Positions 1 to 7,548 of a stretch of 48,922 nt of DNA are shown here, piece by piece (the stretch's first letter is position 1; every line of letters starts with the position of its first letter). The notes below the pieces were generated by a model that saw only the letters and a program-made list of their open reading frames with translations, was not told the origin of the DNA and ran no database searches. The position numbers and the translations under genes were made by a program. Source of the stretch: a virus; the IMG/VR virus record IMGVR_UViG_3300009124_000030, positions 1 to 48,922 of that record, one strand, 5' to 3'.

Positions 1-688
1 CATCAACAAGAACACAGCTAGCAAATTGTCGAAGTGGAGTTCGCACTCCCGCCATGATAGGTGTGGGAATGTTGATCCTGTGCTTGCTGATTGCGTCGTA
101 GTATCTTTTGACATACCCTAACCTATCTACATTGTAATCTTGGAAGAGGGTTGCAGCGATCATGATATACATCTGCTGAGGAGTCTCGTAGACTACTCCA
201 TTGCTGCGATCCTGTACGAGATATTTATCTACAACCTGACGCAAGCCAGCATATGTAAACAAATAATCGCGATCATGATCAATGAATGAATCCATTTCAG
301 ACCATTCTTCTTCACTGTACTTTTTAATGATGGAAGCATCGTAGACTTTCTTATCTACACACTGCTTGACATGATCAATCAGGAAAGGACGATAGTCTGG
401 ATGGTCACCATAGACAGACTTCCTCAATCCAAATAGAAGCAGACGTGCTGCAACAAACTGATAGTTAGGTGCTTCCAGACTGATCAGATCATTAGCAGAG
501 CGAATTAGAATCTCTTGGATATCCTTTGTCTCAATCCCATCAAAAAATTGCAGGTTAGCATTCATCTCCACCTGACTCTCAGAGACGCCAGAGAGACCTC
601 TGCAAGCGTGCTCAACCATCTTATGAATCTTATCTAGGGTAAGGTCCTCAACTACCCCATTTCTTTTTACAACGGTGATGTCACTCAT
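1..688 (-). CDS. nrdA: Class I ribonucleotide reductase alpha subunit (NrdA), N-terminal fragment
   Basis: This gene reduces ribonucleotides to deoxyribonucleotides for phage DNA synthesis. About 229 N-terminal residues are visible; the rest lies beyond the left edge. The N-terminus reads MSDITVVKRNGVVEDLTLDK, the start of an ATP-cone regulatory domain, followed by the helical region before the barrel. The last visible residues (FASCVLVD) match the segment with the first active-site cysteine of class I enzymes. The ATG at 688 overlaps the primase stop codon (ATGA), so the two are probably translationally coupled. Identification rests on this N-terminal homology, which I recognise from T4-like phages. 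The barrel and C-terminal cysteines cannot be checked here. Confidence 0.93.
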   Translation of the reverse strand, partial: MSDITVVKRNGVVEDLTLDKIHKMVEHACRGLSGVSESQVEMNANLQFFDGIETKDIQEILIRSANDLISLEAPNYQFVAARLLLFGLRKSVYGDHPDYRPFLIDHVKQCVDKKVYDASIIKKYSEEEWSEMDSFIDHDRDYLFTYAGLRQVVDKYLVQDRSNGVVYETPQQMYIMIAATLFQDYNVDRLGYVKRYYDAISKHRINIPTPIMAGVRTPLRQFASCVLVD

Positions 689-1677
689 ACTTTTTTCCAG
701 TCTGTAAACTTTACTTTTGCTTGTAATCCTTGGTAGGTATTGCTCTTGATTATATCAGCAGGATTGGATCCTGCCAACACCATATCATTGAGATCCTTTT
801 CCTTTAATTCCTTTGGCCAGATGACCACCTTCTCCTTGCTTCCGATGGCAGCGTCAATCCGTGACACGATTTGTCTATTGCGGGGCTCATTGTCGAAGAC
901 CCAGACCCTATCTTTATAAGGAAGAGTGCGGTGGTCAACATCGCTCCCACACATAGCAACAGCATTGGTAATGAAAGTACTGTCGAAGGGTCCTTCTGTG
1001 ACATAGACTGTTTCCTCAGGGTTAATTTGATCTTGTCCGAAGAGTTTTAGTTTCTCATCAAACATCACGGTGATGTATCGTAACGGTGACTTTGGAGCCA
1101 GAGAGCGACCCTGGATTCCAAACCAGTTACCGTCCGTATCAATGAGAGGGATAATAATTCTAGGTCTATCATTCTGGAGGTTTTCAAATGTCTGCACCTT
1201 AGTGTTGACCCACCTCTTGAATTTATCCACATAGAAAAATCTGCCTAGTTGATCATCGGGAATCAACCTTGAAGTCAGATAGTCTCGGGCAGGGTGTCCT
1301 ATATTTAGCTCTTTGATACTTGTAATGTCTGTAACTTTTTTAGCAAACTTAGGTTTGGCACCAACATACTTTGGGACTGGTGTGTGCCTACCTTTACCTG
1401 CCATGCCTGACTTGTATTTCTCCATGACAAATTGATCATGGAGATCAACGGCATTGTCTTTTAGAAAATTAGACAACGATCTACCAATGCCACAGTTGTG
1501 ACACTTGTAAATGTACTCTCCTTTCTTGAGGAAAAAGTATCCCCGTGCCTTAGTCTTATTGCGTTGAGAGTCACCACAATAAGGACAGCGAAAGTTATAA
1601 AGACCCGACTTGACGTGTTTGTACTTCTCTAGACGTGTGCTGAGAAGTCGGATGTATTTGTCGTCAACGTAGTCCAT
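685..1677 (-). CDS. 61: DNA primase subunit, T4 gp61-like
   Basis: This primase makes RNA primers for lagging-strand synthesis and works with helicase gp41 (encoded at 9261-10637). It has 330 residues, close to T4 gp61. An N-terminal zinc-binding domain has CxxC pairs at residues 31/34 (CPYCGD) and 59/62 (CHNCG). The C-terminal half shows a TOPRIM fold: the motif VTEGPFDS and later VFDNEP supply the acidic metal ligands. The ATG at 1677 lies 49 bases inside the end of the upstream coiled-coil gene. Because the zinc domain begins only about 30 residues in, a later start is unlikely. The stop overlaps the nrdA start. Confidence 0.95.
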   Translation of the reverse strand: MDYVDDKYIRLLSTRLEKYKHVKSGLYNFRCPYCGDSQRNKTKARGYFFLKKGEYIYKCHNCGIGRSLSNFLKDNAVDLHDQFVMEKYKSGMAGKGRHTPVPKYVGAKPKFAKKVTDITSIKELNIGHPARDYLTSRLIPDDQLGRFFYVDKFKRWVNTKVQTFENLQNDRPRIIIPLIDTDGNWFGIQGRSLAPKSPLRYITVMFDEKLKLFGQDQINPEETVYVTEGPFDSTFITNAVAMCGSDVDHRTLPYKDRVWVFDNEPRNRQIVSRIDAAIGSKEKVVIWPKELKEKDLNDMVLAGSNPADIIKSNTYQGLQAKVKFTDWKKV

Positions 1678-2096
1678 GCAGCACTATCCACTGCGCTTAC
1701 AATACCAGAACTTTTGATGGTGGTCAATGGTCTTGTTAGGGGATAGACCACTTGTAAAAGCACCACAAAGGTCGCGACCACAGCACCTGCACCCACTACA
1801 AACTTGGCGTTAGCATCTACCTTCTTCTGTAGAGAAGTCACTCTCTTGTGAATTGAATCAGTATCTTTTTCGTGACGAGATTTCATCTCCTCAAGCATAT
1901 TGAGGATCAACTTGTCAGCACGTTCGCTTTCATCCAGTCTGTTTTCATGACGCTCCAGGATGACAGCAATCTTATTGCTATTGTCTGAGATAGTGCCAAC
2001 TGCCTTCTCAAGTTTATCCAGCATCTCCTTGGAGAGATCCTCGTAGATATTTAATTTACTTTCGAGGACTGCTAATTTTCCTAAACCGAATGCCAT
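1629..2096 (-). CDS. Coiled-coil protein with one membrane segment
   Basis: A 155-residue protein of unknown function. Residues about 10-95 are charged and heptad-like, predicting a long coiled coil. A single hydrophobic segment at about 99-118 follows, and the C-terminal tail is rich in Thr and Ser. The layout (helical rod plus one membrane span) resembles XhlA-type membrane-associated phage proteins, but sequence similarity is not certain. The start codon shares its A with the stop of the upstream gene (TAATG). The last 49 bases overlap the primase gene in another frame, so part of the tail (residues about 139-155) is overprinted. Role unknown. Confidence 0.8.
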   Translation of the reverse strand: MAFGLGKLAVLESKLNIYEDLSKEMLDKLEKAVGTISDNSNKIAVILERHENRLDESERADKLILNMLEEMKSRHEKDTDSIHKRVTSLQKKVDANAKFVVGAGAVVATFVVLLQVVYPLTRPLTTIKSSGIVSAVDSAAWTTLTTNTSDFSAHV

Positions 2097-2479
2097 TATT
2101 GTCCTCGCAGTGCAGCTTGTCTTTTGTCCCAGTAAAACTTAATGACTTCATTAGGATATAGACGCTTCACGTCGAGCTTCTTGAAATTTTCAGGGCGATA
2201 GATTTTGCGAAGATCTATCTTTAGTGTCGCAAGTGATTTACTATACAGTACATATTGCTCTGCACCATCATATGAGATAAGGAATGGTAAATATCCATGA
2301 GATACTTCACGATCCTCAGTCTGCACCATGTCTGCCATCGCATAACGACGACGCTTCTTGGGTTTCTTCTTCTTGGTAGCACCAAGAATAGGATCGATAC
2401 CCGCATTAGGACCAGTGGCAGGGGCATCGCCCGTCATACCACCATTTCCTACACTCATTGTCGGCGCTTCTTCATTCAC
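2096..2479 (-). CDS. Conserved cyanophage protein of unknown function
   Basis: A 127-residue protein. The N-terminus is rich in Gly, Ala and Pro, followed by a very basic stretch (KKKKPKKRRR at about 36-45). The rest is a compact mixed alpha/beta domain containing HGYLPFLISYDGAEQYVLYS and ending in a basic helix. The start given is a GTG overlapping the stop of the upstream gene (GTGA). An ATG seven codons in (2458) is an alternative; neither has a strong ribosome binding site. The basic patch suggests nucleic-acid or capsid contact, which is inference only. It sits in a run of four tightly packed small genes upstream of primase. Confidence 0.75.
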   Translation of the reverse strand: MNEEAPTMSVGNGGMTGDAPATGPNAGIDPILGATKKKKPKKRRRYAMADMVQTEDREVSHGYLPFLISYDGAEQYVLYSKSLATLKIDLRKIYRPENFKKLDVKRLYPNEVIKFYWDKRQAALRGQ

Positions 2480-2844
2480 AGGTCGTCTAGTAATTCTTTT
2501 ACGTCGTTATCGATATTAACTTTAGCAAAAACTCCCTCTTCATAGGGGAGTTGATTCAAATATACAAGGAAGGTCTTAAGAATAGACCAATATTCATCTT
2601 CCAATTTGTACATTAGCAAAGGAATTGTGCCGTCACCAAATACATTAAACAAAATAATCAGATGATTCAGTATTAAATTAACACGGAGGACACCAGTTTT
2701 CAAATACCTCTTGAGTAATCTCTTGAGGTATTTGAATTTCTTCATATCCTCCATAAAATCATCTATGGTAACCGATTGAGGATTATCATAATGCCGAATG
2801 GCAAACATCAAATAGTTCTTTTCATTAAGTAAATCAAAGTGCAT
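2476..2844 (-). CDS. Conserved cyanophage protein, helical
   Basis: A 122-residue protein with no recognised catalytic motif. The sequence alternates hydrophobic and charged stretches (for example a hydrophobic core at about 52-72 and an acidic C-terminus, KVNIDNDVKELLDDL). This suggests a soluble helical bundle. The gene is separated from the Ig-domain gene by only about 20 bases, and its TGA overlaps the GTG of the next gene. I recognise the general type as a protein repeatedly found in T4-like cyanophages but know no function. Confidence 0.75.
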   Translation of the reverse strand: MHFDLLNEKNYLMFAIRHYDNPQSVTIDDFMEDMKKFKYLKRLLKRYLKTGVLRVNLILNHLIILFNVFGDGTIPLLMYKLEDEYWSILKTFLVYLNQLPYEEGVFAKVNIDNDVKELLDDL

Positions 2845-2863
2845 TATATAATCGTATCAATTA

Positions 2864-3448
2864 TCAGGATCCGAATGTCAGAGTTGCTGCATCAGAAGTA
2901 ACTTCTTCAGCACCTTTGCTGGTGTTGATCTTCACTCTATACTTATCACCATCTTCATCTGCTGTTTGACCAGCGAGGACCAGAGATGCACTGGTTGCGC
3001 CAGAAACGTTTGCATAACGGGTGCTACCAGCAGACTTCTTCTGCCACTGATAGGTGATGGTGCCAGACTGATCCACGGTTGCAGCAACAGTGAAGGTTGC
3101 AGCACCAGAAGAAGATGTCTGATCAGCAGGTTGAGTGCCGATGGTGATCACCTCAAGCACGTCTGCTGCAATGGTGTCGTCAGCAAGAGTCTCGTCTGCG
3201 TTTGCTTCAGGGTTGCTGATGAATGCCAGTTGCTCTGCCTTGTGACGGGTGTCACCTGCTGCAGTGGTGTAGGTCTTATATGCCCACCAACCAGGACTGT
3301 GGATACCACGAGACTTATTAGATGCAAGACCTGCTTCGGTCTCGTCAACGAATACGATTGTCTCGGTGACGGATCCAGCACCGTTACCACGGGCGAGTCC
3401 TACTTGTGTTTGATTTTCTGTTGAGTCTACTCTCCCGTAAAGAGACAT
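2864..3448 (-). CDS. Probable virion protein with C-terminal Ig-like domain
   Basis: A 194-residue protein. The N-terminal half (1-95) contains GIHSPGWWAYKTYTTAAG, a pattern seen in small cyanophage structural proteins. Residues about 98-192 form an Ig-like beta domain with the hallmark YQWQKKSAG (core Trp) and a DGDKYRVKIN strand near its C-terminal end. Phage Ig-like domains usually decorate virion surfaces and bind weakly to host surface polymers. A late-type promoter motif (CTAAATA) lies 31 bases upstream and an SD (GGAG) precedes the ATG. Together this supports late expression. Exact position in the particle unknown. Confidence 0.8.
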   Translation of the reverse strand: MSLYGRVDSTENQTQVGLARGNGAGSVTETIVFVDETEAGLASNKSRGIHSPGWWAYKTYTTAAGDTRHKAEQLAFISNPEANADETLADDTIAADVLEVITIGTQPADQTSSSGAATFTVAATVDQSGTITYQWQKKSAGSTRYANVSGATSASLVLAGQTADEDGDKYRVKINTSKGAEEVTSDAATLTFGS

Positions 3449-3479
3449 GATTTACTCCGAATGTACTATACCTATATTT

Positions 3480-3486
3480 TATTTAG
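3480..3486 (-). promoter_or_regulatory. Putative late promoter CTAAATA before the Ig-domain gene
   Basis: CTAAATA on the minus strand, 31 bases upstream of the ATG at 3448. It contains the TAA stop of the 60-residue gene. It is similar to the T4 late promoter core TATAAATA that is read with gp55-type sigma. Confidence 0.55.
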
Positions 3487-3665
3487 GCTTCCGCTTCTTT
3501 TTGAAAGAGGAGTGCTTCGATCACATCGACTGCGCCGTCATCCAATTTGTTATCGGTGCTTGCTGCCAGAGAACGAAGTACATCTACAAGATAGCGACGG
3601 ACTTCATCGCGATTCAAGAGATTGCCAATGGTTTTCTTTGCCAGTGGAAGAAAAAGTGTCCACAT
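3483..3665 (-). CDS. Small conserved protein (60 aa), unknown function
   Basis: A 60-residue, mostly helical protein with alternating basic (KKTIGNLLNRDEVRRYLVDV) and hydrophobic segments. No signal peptide or clear membrane span. An SD-like GAGG lies eight bases before the ATG, inside a possible hairpin (3668-3693). The stop codon is part of the late promoter motif of the next gene. The position in the row of structural-type genes suggests a minor virion or assembly factor, which is inference from context only. Confidence 0.65.
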   Translation of the reverse strand: MWTLFLPLAKKTIGNLLNRDEVRRYLVDVLRSLAASTDNKLDDGAVDVIEALLFQKEAEA

Positions 3666-3667
3666 AT

Positions 3668-3693
3668 GATTAGCCTCAATGAGAATGCTAATC
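3668..3693 (-). promoter_or_regulatory. Possible RNA hairpin covering the ribosome binding site of the 60-aa gene
   Basis: Perfect 7-base arms GATTAGC and GCTAATC separated by 12 bases, just upstream of the ATG at 3665. On the transcript the GAGG ribosome binding site lies at the base of the 3' arm, so folding could limit translation. No U-tract follows, so it is not a terminator. Confidence 0.4.
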
Positions 3694-3701
3694 TATATAT
3701 G

Positions 3702-4103
3702 TCAGTTTGCTTTCTTAGCAGCCCTTGCGTTGTCAAAATCCTGCGTCATCTGCATCATCTTCTGCTTCATACGCTCTTTGGACTTTGCCTTAGCATCAGA
3801 ATCATCTGGCTTGTCACCACAAGATGCTTCAGTTACTTCAGTCTCTTCCTTCTTGATATCCTGACCAGGCTCATACCACTTGCCATCACCGTCAGAGTCT
3901 TGCCAACGCTTACCTGCTTTAGCATCAGCGATATGCTTTTCTTTTGCTTTTTTCTTAGCAGCTTCCTTGAGTGCTTCTACACTACTTTGGATTCTACTTC
4001 TATAAGTTTCAGACATAAGGTCCTCTTTTCTTGGATTGATGGTAACATTACCCTTCTTTTTGGTCTTCAGGGAAGACCTCTCGGAATTGCCTACAGGTTT
4101 CAT
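3702..4103 (-). CDS. Small acidic/basic protein with Ca-binding-like DxDxDG loop
   Basis: A 133-residue protein if read from the ATG at 4103, which overlaps the upstream stop (ATGA). An internal ATG at 4016 (product starting MSETYRSRIQSS, 104 residues) has an excellent SD (AGAGGA) and may be the real or a second start. The central segment KRWQDSDGDGKWYEPG is an EF-hand/dockerin-like DxDxDG loop, a common motif in cyanophage structural proteins. Flanks are Lys/Glu-rich helices. No enzyme motif. It is probably a virion-associated protein, by context. Confidence 0.7.
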   Translation of the reverse strand: MKPVGNSERSSLKTKKKGNVTINPRKEDLMSETYRSRIQSSVEALKEAAKKKAKEKHIADAKAGKRWQDSDGDGKWYEPGQDIKKEETEVTEASCGDKPDDSDAKAKSKERMKQKMMQMTQDFDNARAAKKAN

Positions 4104-5206
4104 TCCATCTCTCCCATTGCCGACAACTCAGCATCTGAGAAGAGTCCCGAGTCATACAGTTTATTTATAAACTCCTCATTCTTTGCTTTGAGGTTTGCCT
4201 TACGATACTGGAGATCAGCACGAGTGCCTCTGTCCATCTTACCTTGGGACTTGGGTTTAGTCTTGCCACCTACATCAGGTTGCATACCAGGGTTTGCTGC
4301 CTTGACTCTACGACCATGGGTGTATTCTGCACCACTCATCTTGGAGTCGCCAGAAACCATCTTACCACCAGAGGAGCGGGAGTCAGCATACTCTTTGTCA
4401 GACTGACCGTGCTTACCCTTGTAACCTTCCTCTACTTCTACTTCTTCTTTGTAGTTGTTCTGATGCTTAGGATCTTTTCCAATACGCTCAAATCTTTCGT
4501 CTTCCTTCTGGCGAGAAATTGCAGATACAATCTTTGAAGATTTGTTCTGTGCGTCTTCTTTCGCTTTACCTTTGGAGGAGAGGGATGTACGTGCTAGGTT
4601 TCCTGCACGGCGATACATCTTAGTCTCTTTGCTCTTGTCGATAGGCTTGTAACCCTCTTCGACTTCCTCTTCCTTGACACAGTTGGGGACATCTTTGCCG
4701 CCCTTATTCTTAGTGCCACTTGCTTGGTATCCGTCCCAACACTTGCTAGCACCCACATTCTTGCGTGCTTGCTTGAGACCTTCAAGCATTTCTTGATGGA
4801 GGTCATCGATGTCAACACCAAGATAACCTTCCTTGGTAGTTACTCCCAAGTCTGCTGCATCCTTAGCAGTCTTCTCACCTTTCTTACCAACAACAATGTA
4901 ACGACCGTCTGCTTTCTTCCCAGTGATCAGCATCGACTGCCCACCAGACTGGACAACACGACCAACGTTACGATCATCACCGTGCTCTCTCTTCTTCTTA
5001 GCAACAGCATCACGATCCATTTGGAAACCCGCGTATCCTTCAATAACAGGCTCGTATGCATCGAGGACTTCCATCACCTTCATGACACCTTCATGGAGTC
5101 TTGCAGCAGTGGGAAGTTTATCTTCTTCGATTGCTTTGAGGATTTTGGTTTGCTCGGACTGACTGTAGTTCATCAGTGCAGCGGAAACCAGCATTTCTAA
5201 AGTCAT
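4100..5206 (-). CDS. Conserved cyanophage protein with repeated EGY segments, probable virion protein
   Basis: A 368-residue protein. The N-terminal ~60 residues are helical. The middle carries a Trp-Asp-Gly-Tyr/GTKNKGGKDVPNCV motif (residues about 155-177) that recurs in cyanophage virion proteins. The second half is highly charged, low complexity and probably disordered. Short Glu-Gly-Tyr repeats recur (VIEGY, TKEGY, EEGYKP, EEGYKG). A late promoter motif lies 27 bases upstream. Function is not known; the late promoter and company suggest packaging in the virion. It could be a scaffold-like or injected protein, but nothing in the sequence decides this. Confidence 0.75.
   Translation of the reverse strand: MTLEMLVSAALMNYSQSEQTKILKAIEEDKLPTAARLHEGVMKVMEVLDAYEPVIEGYAGFQMDRDAVAKKKREHGDDRNVGRVVQSGGQSMLITGKKADGRYIVVGKKGEKTAKDAADLGVTTKEGYLGVDIDDLHQEMLEGLKQARKNVGASKCWDGYQASGTKNKGGKDVPNCVKEEEVEEGYKPIDKSKETKMYRRAGNLARTSLSSKGKAKEDAQNKSSKIVSAISRQKEDERFERIGKDPKHQNNYKEEVEVEEGYKGKHGQSDKEYADSRSSGGKMVSGDSKMSGAEYTHGRRVKAANPGMQPDVGGKTKPKSQGKMDRGTRADLQYRKANLKAKNEEFINKLYDSGLFSDAELSAMGEME
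4162..4169 (-). promoter_or_regulatory. TATAAATA late-promoter match inside the upstream gene
   Basis: A perfect match to the T4 late promoter core TATAAATA on the minus strand, inside the C-terminal codons of the 368-residue gene. It lies 58 bases before the ATG at 4103 and 145 before the alternative ATG at 4016. It could serve the DxDxDG gene, but a chance match in coding DNA is possible. Confidence 0.35.
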
Positions 5207-5232
5207 TGTACTAATTGTTGGATTTCGTTTAA

Positions 5233-6348
5233 CTATTTAGTTTCGGCAGTTTTTCTAATAGAAGCATTGAATTCACTAAACTTCCAAGGCTTCTGTCCTG
5301 GTGTCATGTTTTGCAATGCCTGACGATACTCATCAGTGCCTGCTTTCCAGGTGTTACCACTACCATCATCGGCACTGTAGTTGCTCTGATCCTTTGTGGT
5401 ATCAGCAGCAACTGCTTGCACTTCAGCATCAGACACCTCAGTGACATGCTGCAACCAGGCACGATGCTCACCACCCAGACCATCCTCCATGATGATGTAG
5501 TTAGGACCACGATGGACGATCTTACCAATCATACCACTGTCATCATGCTCTACGATTGCACCAATCTTATAGATCTGATTGAGCATATAGTAGTCACGGA
5601 AGGTATCGAAGTCTAGTTTAGGAGCATACTCCCACACTGAGTGCTCATGAATCTCACTCTTCTTCTTAGACTTCTTAGGTGGAGGTGTCATCCCTTGGAT
5701 AACATCTTGCATCAACGCTTGTGAGTGCTTTGCTGAGTAACCTTTTGGCATTCCTGCATGAAAGGAGTCGTGGTCACCACCCTGTGCGTGGGAGCGCATC
5801 TTGCTGGCACTAAGATTCTCAACAGGATCATCGCTATCATCAGCACGAGCACCTGCAGACTTGATGTTAATAGACTTGAAGTCATAATGTACTCCATTAT
5901 ATTTGTTAGCAAGAGTTTCAAACTCCTTTACTCTATCATCACCAACCACCATAGTGACATGCTCATGCCCTTCATCATGGAGATCTCTGAGGACATCAAA
6001 TACATTTCTATGCGCTTCGTTGTTTTGAATAGCATCCTTATGATGCTTAAACATCTTACGCATATGCTCTACTTTTTTATCAGCCGATAGAGGATTTTTC
6101 TTATGGTCCTGACTTCTGCTGGGGTAGATACGATAGTTACCTGAGTCTCCTCCGTGCGCTTTGACCGCATCCAGTAACTTACCATGACCAGCGTGAGGAG
6201 GGTTAAACCTCCCAAAAGTAATGGCAACATGCTTGTCTTCTAACTTCTTGTTTTGGGCAGAAGAGGACTTGCCCTTGGATGAAGTCGCTGGCTTCTTGGT
6301 CTTTGCGGCTGCTTCTGCTGCCTCTCTAATGAATTGAATAAATCTCAT
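5233..6348 (-). CDS. HxGH-type nucleotidyltransferase (cytidylyltransferase-like) with C-terminal SH3/KOW-like domain
   Basis: A 371-residue protein. Residues 46-55 read GRFNPPHAGH, the HxGH signature of nucleotidylyltransferases that move a nucleotide monophosphate onto a phosphate acceptor (NMNAT, PPAT, CTP transferases). LSASKMR at 179-185 matches the second signature (ISxTxxR). The N-terminal 40 residues are Ala/Lys/Ser-rich. The C-terminal part has a small beta domain (KIGAIVEHDDSGMIGKIVHR) resembling KOW/SH3 modules. The ATG at 6348 overlaps the stop of the ligase-like gene (ATGA), preferred over a TTG three codons upstream. Substrate unknown. NAD metabolism or nucleic-acid end processing are both possible; the neighbours favour the latter. 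Confidence 0.82.
   Translation of the reverse strand: MRFIQFIREAAEAAAKTKKPATSSKGKSSSAQNKKLEDKHVAITFGRFNPPHAGHGKLLDAVKAHGGDSGNYRIYPSRSQDHKKNPLSADKKVEHMRKMFKHHKDAIQNNEAHRNVFDVLRDLHDEGHEHVTMVVGDDRVKEFETLANKYNGVHYDFKSINIKSAGARADDSDDPVENLSASKMRSHAQGGDHDSFHAGMPKGYSAKHSQALMQDVIQGMTPPPKKSKKKSEIHEHSVWEYAPKLDFDTFRDYYMLNQIYKIGAIVEHDDSGMIGKIVHRGPNYIIMEDGLGGEHRAWLQHVTEVSDAEVQAVAADTTKDQSNYSADDGSGNTWKAGTDEYRQALQNMTPGQKPWKFSEFNASIRKTAETK
5234..5240 (-). promoter_or_regulatory. Putative late promoter CTAAATA
   Basis: CTAAATA on the minus strand, 27 bases before the ATG at 5206. It overlaps the TAG stop of the nucleotidyltransferase gene. Spacing matches the other late motifs in this window. Confidence 0.55.
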
Positions 6349-7541
6349 TTGCCCCAATCTTTAGCGACGGTAAAGTTTGCTCTGGAAAACTCAAGTCTAT
6401 CAACAAGTTTGATGGCAGCGCCATCTTTAATAGCCACAAATCCTTCTGGACTTGTCACTCGGTAACCATTCTCGTCCTCCAAGAATGTACCTACTCCTTC
6501 AATTTTCTTGAGTTTATTTATCACTTGCTCCTTAGCAGTAATCAAATTCTTGAAACCACTAAGTGCGGAAATCATGATAGATTTGTTACTATTTAGGTAT
6601 TGAATTGCCTTGGTCTTACGATCCTGCCATTCCTTCTGTGATTTAGGGGTCTTCTTCTTGACAATCTCTTGGTCATACTTGTCAGTTACAAATTTAACAT
6701 AGTCTCTTGCCATACCCTCAGCGGTGCCAACCTTACCACTTCGGATAACTTGGTTGAAATAGATCTTGAATAGTGCAGGAGGAGAGAATGACTGAGGACC
6801 CTCTGCTTTTTGAATCTCATTCAACCACTTACGTCCGCCATCAAGGTTACGCTTTGCTGTGGCGATGCTGTTGTTGAGACGATTCACTTCACCAGGGGTG
6901 AAGTTTGCCATGCCGTTGACATTCTCAAAGGTAGATGAGAAGACAGCAACATCTTTGACTCCCTGCATACCACTGACATCGACACCGAATCCAGCACTCA
7001 TTTCACCAATAGTAGGACCTGAATATGTGGTGTGAAATACGATACCCAGCTTACTAGAAGCAACCTTCTTACCCAACTCAGAGTACTTAGGAATCACATA
7101 AGTGATGGTGTTGGGTTTGAATCTGTAGCATGGTTGTCCCTTCATCGCAATGACATCAGGACGTTTAGTATAGAGCAGATCTCCCTGCACAACTCCTTTA
7201 ATGGGCACCTTCTTCAACTGGTCTAGACACTGCTTCATGATCTGATTAAGACTACCACTATACCAGTGGTCAATGTCAGCATGAGAATAACAAATCTTAG
7301 GGGTTGTCTTGTTGAAGACAGACTTGTTACCCACAAAGAAGAGACCAGTCTCAGGGTCAGTGCCACAGATAATAGCAGGAGCACCGTCCCACTTGACAGT
7401 CACCTTGGTGTTGTTACCACCCTTTCCAGAAGACAGCATGTCCCTGAGGGACTGCAGAAAGTTGAGAGCGTTGGTAGCACCAGCGTATCCTTGGTTAAAG
7501 ATGTCGTCTTCTAGGTGCTCTAGGTGTGTGTTTTTTGCCAT
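6345..7541 (-). CDS. Ligase-like covalent nucleotidyltransferase, cyanophage family
   Basis: A 398-residue protein with the motif order of the covalent nucleotidyltransferase (RNA/DNA ligase and capping enzyme) superfamily. Motif I is KWDG at 50-53, with Lys50 as the candidate AMP-accepting lysine. Motif III-like QGDLLY is at 119-124, motif IV EGFV at 366-369 and motif V-like IKLVD around Lys378. This suggests ATP-dependent adenylylation and nucleic-acid end joining. The spacing between motifs III and IV is unusually long, with an inserted helical region (about 205-340). It is coupled to the downstream HxGH enzyme and lies seven bases from the upstream nuclease-like gene. The family is usually left as hypothetical in cyanophages; the ligase call is my inference from motifs. 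Confidence 0.75.
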   Translation of the reverse strand: MAKNTHLEHLEDDIFNQGYAGATNALNFLQSLRDMLSSGKGGNNTKVTVKWDGAPAIICGTDPETGLFFVGNKSVFNKTTPKICYSHADIDHWYSGSLNQIMKQCLDQLKKVPIKGVVQGDLLYTKRPDVIAMKGQPCYRFKPNTITYVIPKYSELGKKVASSKLGIVFHTTYSGPTIGEMSAGFGVDVSGMQGVKDVAVFSSTFENVNGMANFTPGEVNRLNNSIATAKRNLDGGRKWLNEIQKAEGPQSFSPPALFKIYFNQVIRSGKVGTAEGMARDYVKFVTDKYDQEIVKKKTPKSQKEWQDRKTKAIQYLNSNKSIMISALSGFKNLITAKEQVINKLKKIEGVGTFLEDENGYRVTSPEGFVAIKDGAAIKLVDRLEFSRANFTVAKDWGK

Positions 7542-7548
7542 GACCTTA

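Noticed and set aside
3447-4406. Plus-strand open frame of 319 codons
   Set aside because: It is antisense to four minus-strand genes that have coupled starts and recognisable proteins; its composition (Cys, Phe, Leu, Ser-rich) is typical of an antisense shadow.
6512-6600. CTAAATA and GATAAATA matches inside the ligase-like gene
   Set aside because: They are inside coding DNA with no gene start close downstream. Similar matches in primase, gp46, gp47 and UvsW show that the motif arises by chance in AT-rich coding DNA.
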